This document shows positions 11,540 through 23,146 of a stretch of DNA of 64,000 nt, piece by piece. The DNA is from Cucumis sativus. Its lineage: Eukaryota; Streptophyta; Magnoliopsida; Cucurbitales; Cucurbitaceae. Each line of letters starts with the position of its first letter. The stretch's first letter is position 1. Under the pieces are notes generated by a model, which did not search any database, was not told the origin of the DNA, and saw nothing but the letters and a program-made list of their open reading frames with translations. Location: contig NC_026660.2 in assembly GCF_000004075.3 (NCBI RefSeq), positions 248,001-312,000 on the forward strand, written 5' to 3'. The translations under genes and the position numbers were made by a program.

Positions 11540-12778
11540 TGTGGTTGTAAATGGGAGAAATATGGTGGGAATGGATATATATATATATAGGGTTAAGAAA
11601 GTTATAAATATTTTGTAAATATTTTTCATAAATTTTTATTTATCTACAATAATTCTCCAATTTTCCAGATTGATGAAAAGTCTTCCAATTCATTTATTTT
11701 AATTTAAATTCATCCTTCAAATGATTTGCTTATTTTATGCATGAATTAGAACTTTTTTTATATATAGAAAAATATTCTTCTTTACATCTTACCTAAAATT
11801 ATTAATATAATCTTCGAATATCATATCAACAATGCTTGTAGTAATATCTTTAGGCAGCTTAAGTTGGAAAACTTTAGTTGTTTTTTTAACTTATTCTTAT
11901 ATAATTATAATGACTGTAGTCTTTGAAGAGGATATGTCTCATTGCAATAACCCCAATTTGGCAATAGACAATATTGCAAGAATAGTGAAAACATATTCTA
12001 AAAGTTTAATTTTGGTTTTCTATTATTCCAATTTTTCCCAATTTGGCGTAGCAATATGTGTAATTTATATTTTATATCGGATATAGTTAATTAGCAAGTG
12101 GTAATTTAGAACAGAGGTTCTTTAATTAGTTTATTGCAATATTTTAACTATCTGGCTAAGAAGTAAGAAATCTTTTCTATGGTCTCTTTCTTATACTTTT
12201 ATCTATCGATGAAGCCCCTTTGGAGTATTTTTTTCATATAAAAAAATTGAGATCCATAATAGAAATGATTATAAATACAAATTGTAAATATTACGCAATT
12301 ACTCAAGTCAAGAAATGGCTTTATCGAACGACGAAAGTAAATAAATAAAAAATCACTTTTTCTCTTAAAATTTGAAGTAATTAAACAGTAATTAATGATT
12401 ACAAAGGGCAATTGATGTTATTTAGTAATGCAAAGATTATAATGTTATTTACAAGTGTGTAATTTGCCCATACTCTATTTTATAGCTATTTAATGTTATC
12501 TCCCACATTAACCAAGTTTAGTTTGAATAAAGTATGGAGAAGGAGATTTTGATCATCAGTTGATCCATTCGTTAGAAATTTGGAATCATATATATATAGT
12601 TGAACAGAAATAATGCCAAAAGAAAATATGATACCAACTATTATTAATACTTTTGAATGTTTACTAGAGGAACAGAAAAGAAAGTGAAAATGATATTAAT
12701 GGTTTTTGTAGAGTACTACTAAGTAGGGTTTTAGGAGAATTGAATGCTAATTTGCCATTGTTATTATTGGCTACAGAT
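11540..12778. other. Intergenic between genes 6 and 7
   Basis: AT-rich. It contains the gene 6 upstream region, with a TATATATATATA run at 11,577-11,588, and open frames without family similarity or codon structure that I do not regard as genes. No repeat or RNA gene is supported. Confidence 0.5.
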
Positions 12779-13837
12779 TTAGACAAAATAGGAAGTAATC
12801 TCAGAATGAAGATTAACAGGAGAAACCATTGCCATGCAATTACTCAAACTTGGTCTAAAGAACCAAACCCTTTTTGTTGAGAAGCTATCGAAGAACGGAA
12901 CCGGCCTGAAAGTGATTGTAAATTTCATTTCATCTTTCACTTTTTTAATGCCTCCGATTATACAATTCCTAGACTGCAAAATTCACCACAAGAAACCCAA
13001 TAACTTAATTCAATTTTAATCAATAGAAGTTAGAAGAAGAAAAGAAAAAGAAAAAGAAAAACATACTTGTTTAGTAAATCCAATATTCAACAATTTACTA
13101 GAAGTGAATCTCACAGATGAACGTGCCACAGTAACCCTAGCTGATATTATAAATAAATTCAACAAATTAAAGAATCAATTATTTAGAATAAAGAAACAAA
13201 AGAAGAAGAAGAAGAAAACAAAAAGATTTACCTGTATGATCATTTAAATCACGTATAAGGGTTTTGAATAGTTCTGTTTCCATAGTGAAGAATGCATCAT
13301 ATTGAATTGAGGGAATATCTTGCGTATCAAGAGGAAGTTTATCTAATGTACGTACATTTGACATTAAGGAATCTCTCTTATCACCTAAAGCATGAAATAA
13401 ATAACCAAAAGGTAATTATATATTAATCTTGAAATAAATAAGTTAAGAAGTTAAAGAAAAGAAATATAATAAGGTAGAATGGGGATCACAAAACATAGTA
13501 CTTAACTGAAAAAGGTAATGACACCTTCTTTCTTTGATTTGCGACCATCAATAAGTTTGAAGTCAAAGGATTGGAATAGCATCTTGGTTCTTGCAGTTTT
13601 AAAGAGTCTGTAAAGATGATCAATATGGACGTTGTAGTGATAAAGGGTATTGCAATTGTATTGGGTGAAGAATTGAGGCAACAATTGTAAGGTTACTAAG
13701 GTGAGTGGGAAATCTGCGTAACTTGTAGAGAAAATCAACAGGTTTGGATAGCTTTTGAAATACCCATTTTCATTGATTCTGCTTAGGGTGAATAAAGCTT
13801 GTTCAATTGGAAGATATGGGCACTTGAAGTAGAGCAT
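12779..13837 (-). CDS. PCNA-like gene 7
   Basis: Four minus-strand exons: 13,507-13,837, 13,232-13,384, 13,067-13,140 and 12,779-12,973; about 250 aa. A TATAAAT lies at 13,917-13,911, about 75 bp upstream of the ATG. Exon 1 (MLYFKCPYLPIEQALFTLS) is more diverged than average but keeps LLPQFFTQYNCN. Exon 2 has YDAFFTMETELFKTLIRDL. Exon 3 reads VTVARSSVRFT, with Arg, the only basic replacement of Lys164 besides the His of genes 3 and 6. Exon 4 has RNCIIGG and RVWFFRP and ends SYFV. Intact. Confidence 0.84.
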
Positions 13838-13910
13838 TTTTGAGGAAAGAGGGGGTTAGTAAAGCACTGATTCTTTCAGATTTTAAGGAGTTATAGGCTT
13901 TTGGCCCTTT

Positions 13911-13917
13911 ATTTATA
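13911..13917 (-). promoter_or_regulatory. TATA box of PCNA-like gene 7
   Basis: TATAAAT on the minus strand, about 75 bp upstream of the gene 7 ATG. Motif-based prediction. Confidence 0.45.
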
Positions 13918-15200
13918 CTATTTTGTTCTGTAAAACGGTTTTCATGCAGTTTTTTGGTTATGAACGCTTTAGGAACCGAACTAAACTTTGTTTAAGAAAT
14001 TTTTAGATTATTCTAATGAAGTTTTATTTATTTAGAGAAATCTTTATTTCGAGTTTAGATGGTTACGTGATCTTTGTTTCAAAACTCCATGCATACCAGT
14101 AATGACCCCAATTAGAACTATTGAGAATATAGGTCGCTATATTATTGCAGTGAGATATTTCAAGTAGATCAACATATTTCTTAGTATCTTTGGTAACCCC
14201 AACACCAAAAAGAAGGCATTATACATTGTGCGCAAAAGTAAGAGCTAGCTAGAGGATAGCTCAAAAGTTAATATATATAATATGCCCAAAGACATTAAAT
14301 TTAAATTGAGCAAACTGTTAGTAGCGTCATTAATTATAAATTTATTCAACACACTAAAACATTTTCAATATCAAAATTGGATTCAACCTATTTTTTTTCA
14401 AATCTTATATTACGTTATTTGTAGATATAAATAGTGTTTTTCTATTTGATAGTATGAGATTTGATCATATCGAAATCAATTTATAATAAAACGAGTAGTC
14501 CTATCTTATAAGGATCAAAGTGTGTCTTCTTATCTCAACATCTTTCAAACTTTTAAATTTTTTTTACCGTGAAATAATATGATAGATTCTTATGGTTTAA
14601 AAGATATAGCATACATCTTAAGATGTGTTATATGTTTTTTAAAAAATCAATGCACTATCGATTATTTACTAAATTAAATACTTTAAAAACTTTCAATAGG
14701 TTGAAACCTTTTGTATACAAAATTGAAAACTAATGAATATGGTGTAGTTGAGGTGACTTATTAAACTCAAAATTAATTTCAAAAGTTTTACATAATATAT
14801 ATATATATGATATATGATCATCTAATATTTCAATTAAGTAAGATTAACTATAAAATTACAATAAACTTTTATATAATTATATAAGCGAATAACATAATTT
14901 AAAACGTTTTTTCAAAGATAATCTAAATAAAACTGACCTAAACTATTTCTCTTTTCTAAAAATTAAATAAATCTCCTAAAACAAATAACAAGAAATAAAC
15001 AACCAAGTTTTTAGTCCTTCAAATTTTTTTTTTCTTTTTTGCTTATCAAAAATAAATTTGTCCATTCATTCACTCTACTCTATTTTGGATACTTACATAG
15101 AAATGATTAAAACAAAAAAACACTTCAATATACACTTCTAATATATATATATGTATATATCAATGTAGAGTAGTAGAGAACATTTTGTATATGATGTGCA
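13918..15200. other. Intergenic between genes 7 and 8
   Basis: About 1.3 kb of AT-rich sequence with homopolymer A/T runs and a short TATATA run near 14,795-14,810. No gene or repeat family is recognised. Confidence 0.5.
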
Positions 15201-16342
15201 CTAATTAGAAAAAGAAACCAAAAATCGAGCATACAAACCAAGAGGGACACATATTGCACCTTTGGACGAATTTTTTGACTTGAATAACCAAACCCTTTTT
15301 GATCTACTTGCCAATCTACATAAACTTTCCTTTGCTTTCAAATTTACTACAAACTCAATTTCATTGCTTGCCCCAACTCCACCAATAATGCACCGTTTTC
15401 TCTGTATAGTCATAAATTTTTTTCCAAAACAAAAAAAGATACGTTAGGTTGGATCAGTCGCTACACCAGAAGTTTGACATAAACACAAATTAAAAGTAAT
15501 AGATTGTCACCTTATATATTGTTATTATTAACTTAATTTTATGACAGCTTTAGAAAGTAATTGCAACCCTTTATATATTCAAAAGGGTGTAATTGATACC
15601 TCTTGAGTAAGAATCATATGTGTCCCAGCATAAGAGAATTTGACTTGTGAATTCGTTATTGTGACTAAAACTGTATGTGAAATATAACAACGAAACTTTT
15701 ACAAACTCAACACCATAAACACTAATTTCTTTCAAAATAATATATATGTGTGTGTGTGTGTGTGGAAATAGAAGAAGGGGAGAATTGTTTACCAGAATCA
15801 AAATTATTCAACGTTACAATGTTAATGAACTCTTGTGAACTGAAGGAGACGAAAGTTTCCCAATCCAACTGATCATTGACATCCATCAACTCGTCCGAAT
15901 GATACATTGGGAAATCAATCTCTCGAAAACGGCCTAAAAGTTTGAATATATATTGACAGAACTTCCAAGAACGAACATATATATATATATTATAAGAAAA
16001 ACTAAACTAACCATCACGGCTGCAAAATGTGAGGTCGGCATGATGCGAATCTGCGAAAGAGAATGTGAGCGAAGAAAAACCGGTTCGTTCCAAATGGAAC
16101 ATTTCGGGGAAAAAGTGGTTGATGTAAATCCATGAGTAGTGAAGTTGTTGGCAGGAATATTGTTGATTGAAGAATGGAGGAAATAGTTGAAGGGCTATGG
16201 TACAAGAAGGGGAAGGTGTGGGGTTGGCCATTATTGAGAACATTTCTGGTGAGAATTTGAGATTGAATACGTAGCCAAGGCCGGCGAGAGCGGAGACGGC
16301 ATCGACGAAGCTGTGGATTTCGTCGAGTATGAAGACGAACAT
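15201..16342 (-). CDS. PCNA-like gene 8
   Basis: Four minus-strand exons: 16,012-16,342, 15,793-15,933, 15,600-15,670 and 15,201-15,401; 247 aa. Exon 1: MFVFILDEIHSFVDAVSALA with LFPPFFNQQYSC. Exon 2: DWETFVSFSSQEFINIV. Exon 3: VTITNSQVKFS, which matches plant PCNA VxVTKEGVKFS except that KEG is replaced by NSQ. Exon 4: RKRCIIGG, KRVWLFKS, PLGLYARFLVSFSN. It is head-to-head with gene 9, with 416 bp between the ATGs. Intact. Confidence 0.87.
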
Positions 16343-16758
16343 TGTGTTATCATGAGATCACTACTTCTGCCTCTTGGGGTTTTAGTTTCTTGGTGTTTAA
16401 AAGGCAACGAGCTTGGGGTTCTTTTATTACATTGTTAAAGATTTTGCATTTACCTAGTTGATGGTTTCAAATTTTAAAAAACAAAATTTTAATGGTTTTC
16501 ATTCAAAAAAAATATATTTTTTAAACCATTTTTAATCCTATATTTATCTCTATTTCTACAATTCCTTGGATCCCTTTTATGATTGTAATTTTCAAAAAAA
16601 TATAATTAATCTTCAAAGTTGAATAAATTAAAGAAATTATCAAAGAAACTAATGTGAGAGGTGATTGTCCTATATAAATATAAAATGAGAAGCATGCAGT
16701 AAATTAAATTTTAATCATAATCATAGTCATAATCACTCTGATTCAAGAAGGAAATTAA
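16343..16758. promoter_or_regulatory. Bidirectional promoter region, genes 8 and 9
   Basis: This 416-bp region separates two divergent PCNA-like ATGs. TATATAAATA at about 16,671-16,680 lies some 80 bp upstream of the gene 9 ATG and is a good TATA candidate. The gene 8 side has only a weak AATAAAAG near 16,425. Confidence 0.5.
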
Positions 16759-18361
16759 ATGGCGATGTTAAAGTTTAGGGTTAATCCGTTAAGTGGTCTT
16801 TTGAATCCAACTCCTGTTCTAAGCCATCTTGGTGAAGAAGTGGATATCAGAGTCTCACCTCTTAAATTATCCCTAATGCTCCCAAACTTTTCTCCTTCTT
16901 TCATTGCTGGTCTTCAAATGACTCATGAATTTTTCAATCTCTATATCTCAGATAGGACTTACCAATTCAGGTTTTCCCTTCGAAAGTTTTATACATTTAT
17001 GTATCGAATGGAACTTCAAGGTTTTTCTTCAATGCTCTTCACTGTCGATATGAAACGTTTACTATCTGTTTACCTTACTTTTGAAAATAACAATGCAAGT
17101 AAGTCTCTTCTACCTTTGCTCCTTTTCCTTATTGATTTGTTTATTAATTCAAGAATGATTTACGTCTATGATCTTGTTTGAAAGCCATTTCGTTTTTCGA
17201 TTTTTTCGTTCTTGAAATTTTTATTTAGGACTTTTTTTATGGGTTTTGATAGTGGTTTTCTTTTTCTCAATATTTATCCAAGAGTCATCTCTTTTCAATC
17301 CCATTTGAAAATCATTTCGTTTTTTTTGTTTGTTCTCAAACATATTGTATTTAGGGGTTTTTCTCTATTAATTTTTCCGTTGGGTTTTGATTATTGACTT
17401 TTTTTCTTTCATTTTCTTCTCAATTTCTATATTAATTTAAGATTTAATTAAGAACGATCTTCTTCAACCTCGTTTAAAAATCATTTCGTTTTTTTATTAT
17501 CAAAATTTGTATTATGTTTAGGGTTTTGTTTTTCTCAATTTTTTCGATAACGACTTTCTATATATTTTAAGACAATATAATAATTGGAATTACATTAGAC
17601 TCTATAAATTGTAACATTAGAAAAACGAAATGACTATCAAACGGGGCGGTTGATTTTTCTTTTTGTTTCAAGAATCGATAATTGAAATATTATCTTTTTG
17701 ATCTCAAGTGTTGATAATTATAATTGTCATTTTTAGAAAGAGAACGACGAAGATTAAAATTGCTAGCTTATGATCTAGATCTCGACGGAGACATTGAGTA
17801 TACAACTTTTGTCTCAATTGATTCAAGAGACTTCAGACGTATTGCTTCAGAATTAAATTCTCGTTCCGGTAATTTTTCTTTCTTCAAATCTCCTATAACA
17901 TATAATATTTGATTGTAATTATAAAGTTCTCTAACTAAAGTTTTTGTGGTTGAATATTGTCTCAGTTTCGGTTACTTTTACGAATTCACGAGTCAATTTT
18001 TTTAATAAAAACAAAGAGATTACTTTTAGCAAAGAGGTATTATTTGATATATATGTATTATAATTTTTATATTGACTCTAATTTGGTGCGAACATGTTTT
18101 GATTAGAAGTTGGTTTGATGTTAATTTTGGTAGGAAAATCAATGTGTAATAGGAGGTGTTGAAGAAGGAGAGGAATTTCGATTTATAATCACAGTTCATC
18201 CATTGGTGTTTTTTCTTGATTTGAGCAGTCAATCAAAACGGGTGTGGTTCTTAATGCAAAGGGATTTCTCGTGTATAATGATTCTTCCTTTGGGACTGTG
18301 GCAACAATTTTGGGTCTATTTTCCATCTCAGTGTCATATTCATATACCTCTATTTGACTAA
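16759..18361 (+). CDS. PCNA-like gene 9
   Basis: Four exons: 16,759-17,098, 17,737-17,868, 17,966-18,036 and 18,134-18,361; 256 aa. Exon 1: MAMLKFRVNPLSGLLNPTPVL, with MTHEFFNLYISDRTYQFRFS like PCNA's HYRCDRNxSMGMN. Exon 2: EYTTFVSIDSRDFRRIASEL. Exon 3: VTFTNSRVNFF (Asn at the Lys164 position). Exon 4 has no ATG of its own but is clear: ENQCVIGGVEEGEEF, FFLDLSSQSKRVWF, and a C-terminal tail after YFP (SQCHIHIPLFD) that most members lack. Intron 1 is 638 bp and contains a tandem repeat. Confidence 0.86.
17181..17560 (+). repeat. Tandem repeat in intron 1 of gene 9
   Basis: Three diverged copies, each opening with AAA(G/A)(C/T)CATTTCGTTTTT (about 17,181, 17,308 and 17,477) and later GGGTTTTGAT or a TTTAGGG(G/T)TTTT variant. 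Period about 130-170 bp. Lies wholly in the intron and explains its length. Confidence 0.7.
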
Positions 18362-19433
18362 AATTCTTGTTTTGGTAAAAGTGCTTTTTTTTTTGTTTTT
18401 ATTTTGTAGAATAACCATTATATGTGTCGATCGAAGTACTGAAATTACATATTACATAATATAGAGCTATGTTGATATAATTGGAAAGTCTTGCTCTAAC
18501 CTCTTCGTTTCTTGTTTTTGTTTACTGATCTTTCTAACATTGAAGCTTTGCCCTAGCTAGCTCTCTTCTTTGTACATATATATTTGTACTAATGACACTT
18601 TTGGATGCACATACTGATTTTTCCCTCACACATATCTTTGTTGAGTATCCTTAAAGAGTCTAATGATATTTCTTGGTCTGTCTTAGCTTTTGGAAAAGAA
18701 ACCAATAACATGACCTATTAGAGACAAAACTGATATTGTAATTGGTGCCAGCAAAGAAGTTACAAAAGGTTAAATGAGTTAAAATCATGATTGTTGACTA
18801 TGTAAAGTGGGGGCAAATTATATCATATACACACAAATATGGAGAGAGTAATTATATATAAAAATTTGTAGAACAAGAGTGGACCTGATTGACAGAACCT
18901 AAAAGTGCAGGAACTACAAAACAATTCAAGTAGATGTAGACCATGTATTCAATTCGAAACTTTCTCATAGTAAGGATATATAGTTGAACATAGTTTCTTC
19001 AAAAAGGAAAAGAAAATAGAACACAACCTTTCCCTCTTAAATAAAAATAAATAAATAACTATGTAGTTTCATTCATTCTCCAAATTGCTGGGAGAGAACC
19101 AAAATTGAGAGTATCAATATGATAAAACCCTGTTAACTACTTTGTTATCTATCTGGATATAATGTTGTCATCTTTACCTTCTTTCCACTCGTATCTATGC
19201 AAAATAACAAATCTTGTGAACGAGGTGAAAGTATTTATTCGACCAATTCTTTGGTACGTCATAAATAACAAATCTATAGAACTTGATAATTTGCATCTGG
19301 AGATGAAGGTATTGGAAGTTTGAAGAACTTGTTAGTTAGTGGATTTATTATGGCTTCACAATAACGATCACCACCATTATGTAAGATAGCAAACAGAAGG
19401 CCATGACATGAAGTAATTGTTAGAAATTAATAA
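18362..19433. other. Intergenic
   Basis: AT-rich spacer after gene 9. I see no PCNA-like exon, RNA gene or repeat that I can support before the LTR fossil. Confidence 0.5.
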
Positions 19434-19773
19434 GCTAGATACATTATGGATAACACATTAATAGATACATTTCTAATTTCAAGATACATATAATTATTCA
19501 AGTACATGAATGGTATATATACATGTACTTCATTTATTTTGTGTCTTTTAGGAAGTGTCTCTTGAGTACTATCAAATCAATAGAAGCAAATTGAGTTTTA
19601 GAAAAGAAAACAATATTCTTCTCTCGTGTGTTATTGAGTTTTCTAAGAGAACAAATTTCTTCTCTTAAAAGTTTGTGAGATTTATAGTAAATTTAGAGTA
19701 GGTTCGTCAATGCCTCCATGTAATTCAATATCCCATCTTCCCCTTGCTATTAATATCAGCACTACACCTACAG
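19434..19773 (+). mobile_element. LTR fossil (solo, Copia-like)
   Basis: A 340-bp segment opening TGTTAGAAATTAATAAGC and closing CTACA, the TG...CA form of a plant LTR. A second copy lies inverted inside the LINE at 36,912-37,217 and shares the opening, the CACAAAATAAATGAAGTACA block (reverse complement here) and the GTGTGTTATTGAGTTTTCTAAGAG region. No internal retroelement genes are adjacent, so I read it as a solo LTR. Family and exact ends are inferred. Confidence 0.55.
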
Positions 19774-20123
19774 GTAGATTGCTTCTCATGTTATGTATAA
19801 TCTAGCTAGAAAAGTGGTTTTGTTTTGTTAGATTGCTTTTCATGTTCAAGAGATTTTACAAAAAGAAAAAAGAAAAAACTCAAACTCTCAATCTCACTTC
19901 TACTTATTTTACATATATATTTTTCTCTCTCCTTCTTTTATATTCATATGTTTCCTTATTTTAGTTTACATTTTCTTTCTCATTGTTATGTTTTGAGATC
20001 TTTTCACATATTTGATTTTTCCTACAAATATTGAAAATATCAAGCAATAATAATTAAAAATGACGAAATTTGAATAAAATTGAAAGAAAATTGAAAATAG
20101 AAAGAGAAATGCATGCATTTGGC

Positions 20124-20130
20124 TATAAAA
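20124..20130 (+). promoter_or_regulatory. TATA box of PCNA-like gene 10
   Basis: GGCTATAAAAAGG, 76 bp upstream of the gene 10 ATG at 20,206. Its position argues against the earlier in-frame TTG codon as the start. Confidence 0.55.
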
Positions 20131-20205
20131 AGGATGCAAAATAAAAGGCATATATGATATAAATTGAAAAAGGGGATCAAGAGAGTAAAGAGCATTGAAT
20201 CAATT

Positions 20206-21476
20206 ATGTTGGTTTGGAGCATTCAGAACGTAAAGCATTTTCTTGAGTTGACAGAGTTCATAGTCAATCATCAAGGATATTACAATAGAATGATTTTCAA
20301 GTACTCAAACACGCGTTTCTCAATAATGGTGTCTTGTCCTTCTTCATCATCTTCCCCAAATTGCATTACTGAGCTTCAAATAATGCCTGAATTCTTTTCA
20401 TTCTTCTTTAGCAGTAACCGAACCTTTCAATATGCCACCATTTCCATCACCCAAATTTACCCTACTTTGTTTCTTATGGAAAATAATGGTTTTTCTATCC
20501 TCATTTTCTCTCTTCTTAACGACATAGATCAACTTCTTAACCTATCCTTTTTCACTCCTTTTGGTAATTAGTACTATTGTCTGTGATCTCTAATTAATTA
20601 TTAGTCTTTTGGGTTTTCTTTCTTTTCTTTCTTTCTTGCAATTAACTTTTGTTTAATTATGATTCACTTTTATTTTAGGCGATGATCGATTTGAAGCTTA
20701 CTTGCCTTTATTGCTTTCTTATCAAGAATTTGACGTTGGAGTTATTAACTATGGATGCTTTGTCTCAATTGAAGCACAGAATTTCAAACATTGCTTATTG
20801 ATGCTTGATAATAATACTCATGGTAACATTATTCCTTTATTATAACAAATGCTCTTATTTCAAATCATAATTCATTTCAAAAGAATTCCTTTGTAGTTAC
20901 CGTAACCATGTTTAAACTTTCTTGTTTTCTTGAATATAATTGAAATGATTATTATGTTCTAAATATAAACTCCTTGCTATCTATTTTTATGTAGTTAGGG
21001 TTTCTGTTACCAATTCAGAACTAATATTGGGTTCAGGGACCCAATTCATAATTCTTCTCCAACAGGTATTATATTCTATATTCATTATCTTTTTGGTCTC
21101 ATTTTCCATATATTGTAAAATAAAACCTAAAACTATTTGAACTATCAATGTATGTACATAAACATTTTTATTGAAATTAAAGTTTATATGTATCTAAAAC
21201 TCTAATCACTAAGTATTAATTACTGAGATCATAAAACGAATAAGTTGTTTGTATTAATGTTGTGTACTACAGAGGAAAGAATACATAACTGGAGGTCTTG
21301 CAGCAAGAGAAGCAAGTCGTCTTGATATCATTATCAATCCAATTGCACCTTTCTTTAGTTTGTTAAATAACCCAAAAGCAAAAAGGGTATGGTTATTCAA
21401 AGCAAATAATAATGATCAACATTCTATTATCATTGTCCCTATTGATTTGTATGCTCAATATTTGGTCTATTTCTAA
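20206..21476 (+). CDS. PCNA-like gene 10
   Basis: Four exons: 20,206-20,563, 20,679-20,822, 20,995-21,065 and 21,273-21,476; 258 aa. The start is MLVWSIQNVKHFLELTEF. Exon 1 is the longest of the array (358 nt), with an insertion after the first strand (NHQGYYNR) and a Ser-rich loop. Exon 2: YGCFVSIEAQNFKHCLLML. Exon 3: VSVTNSELILG (Asn at the Lys164 position; the usual VKFS is changed). Exon 4: RKEYITGG, with Tyr replacing the otherwise common Cys, then AKRVWLFK and YAQYLVYF. Intact. Confidence 0.85.
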
Positions 21477-22084
21477 TTGAACCAAATTTAATAAGGTCTT
21501 TTTTTCCCCTCTTTACTTTCTTTTAATTTGGATATGATTTTTCACTATCTTTTCTAATTGTCTCAATGAAATTTAATGAGCTCATGAACATTATTGATTG
21601 GGAAATGTACTTAACAATATTGAATAATGACTCTATAATATTTTGACTTTTTAGAATTTGTTTCAAGTCATTATTTCATATCATACTAAATTTTGTTAAT
21701 GAGATAGATTATTATATGATTGTCATTTTTTTAATAAAAATTTTGTGATTTTTTTTACAATTTTTTTAAGATCATCTTCAATTTTTTTTGGTAATGATTT
21801 CGAAATTTTATTATTGTTTTTTCTATTTTAATTTTTTTTTATTAAAAACAAAATCCAACATATATATTGACTAGTTTTGGTTGTTCTGTTTTTCATAATT
21901 ATAAAAACAAGTTTTTAAAAAAAGTGAACTTTTTTTAAAAAAATATATTTTGGGTCAGTAAATGCATTCGAGCATCTCTATTAGGAGTTACCAAACAAAA
22001 CAATATAGGAGAAACGAGGAAATAACGACCATCCAAAACACCAAGGGCTAGAGACAAGCCTAAAGCAAGAACAATAAAATTAGA
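21477..22084. other. Intergenic
   Basis: AT-rich flank of gene 10 with long A/T runs. Nothing else supportable. Confidence 0.45.
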
Positions 22085-22380
22085 GGATAGTTGCAAATTT
22101 AGCAATTAAATTCAAATTAATTAAGTATATAGCACAATTTTAAAAAATTTACAAATATAGCAAAATTTGTCAAATTCTATCAATGATATAAGTCTATCAC
22201 TCATAGACCATGTTGCAAATATTGGTCTATCACTGATATACCATATGAAGTCTATCATCGATACAAGTCTATCAGCGATACAAGTCTATCAGTGATAGTT
22301 TTGCTATATTTGTAATTTTTTAAAATGTTGCTATATCTTTAATTATTATTGCTAAAATAGTTATCCATTGCAATTTCCCT
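22085..22380. mobile_element. TIR element (MITE / non-autonomous MULE-like)
   Basis: Terminal inverted repeats of about 90 bp. The left end reads GGATAGTTGCAAATTTAGCA... and TTTACAAATATAGCAAAAT. The reverse complement of the right end reads GGGAAATTGCAATGGATAACT... and ATTACAAATATAGCAAAACT. The centre is made of TCTATCACTGATA-type runs. No coding capacity. Half-copies occur at 27,853-27,975 and about 42,453-42,525. Confidence 0.65.
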
Positions 22381-23146
22381 AAAATTAGAAACCACTAAGA
22401 TAATTAATGTGATAAATTAAGCTAGGGCTATAATTAAAAAATAAAGGGAATCTTCGAGGCCAAAATTGAGATAGAGAGCACATATGCAATGTCTTCCAAA
22501 AGGTTTATGGTTAGTTATTCCTAAAATTGCCTCTAATTATAATTACTTTATATAATTCAAAATTTATTTTTATACCTAGAAAAACGTGTTTAAAGAGTGA
22601 ATGATTTTATTTCGAGGGAGTAAAGATTGTGTTTCAAAGTATAACTTAAAACCACGACTAAATGATTCTAATTAACCCTTTTCAAAATTACTTCGACCAT
22701 GAACTTTAAAACAGTACTTCCATGCGTATATATCTTTTTTCGGAAAAGGATATAAGGGATTAGTAAGTCCACCCAAACATTACTACTAGATGGACATTTC
22801 CTTAGCACTCTCATCATCCTCGCTTCATTAATATATGAAAAAAGTACATGATTAGAAGCAAGGGAGTTAGACCAACAATATAACAAAAGGGGTAGAGGAA
22901 AGCCACAAACAAATACAAGCTTAGCTCTATAATAAATATATATATTTTGTGTTTAGACACATTGTTTCCTCTAAAAGAATAAATCTCCATACATTTTAAA
23001 CCATAGTTCTAATAACTACAATTGTATACATGAATGTACGTACGTACATTGAGGATCAACTCTTTTAAGCAAAGAAATTAAAAGTAAAGATGGGTCAAGA
23101 ATTGCATAGGGAGAGAAGGTTAAAAGATGTCATGTTTTTGTCTCAT
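22381..23146. other. Intergenic, with start of duplicated unit A
   Basis: From about 22,556 the sequence (TCAAAATTTATTTTTATA, GTGTTTAAAGAGT, ACCACGACTAAATGATTCTA) recurs upstream of units B and C at 25,263 and 28,005, and in shorter form at 30,720, marking the repeated unit. A LINE-3'-like scrap is listed separately. Confidence 0.5.
22735..22890 (-). mobile_element. LINE 3'-end fragment
   Basis: Reverse complement reads ATTAATGAAGCGAGGATGATGAGAGTGCTAAGGAAATGTCC. This matches the last part of the LINE at about 37,785-37,835 (ATTAATGAAGCGGAAATGAT followed by TAGAGTGCTAAAG). A short, decayed 3' piece. Confidence 0.5.

Noticed and set aside
11832-12086. 84-aa open frame
   Set aside because: Hydrophobic, AT-driven composition; no family similarity and no supporting splice context.
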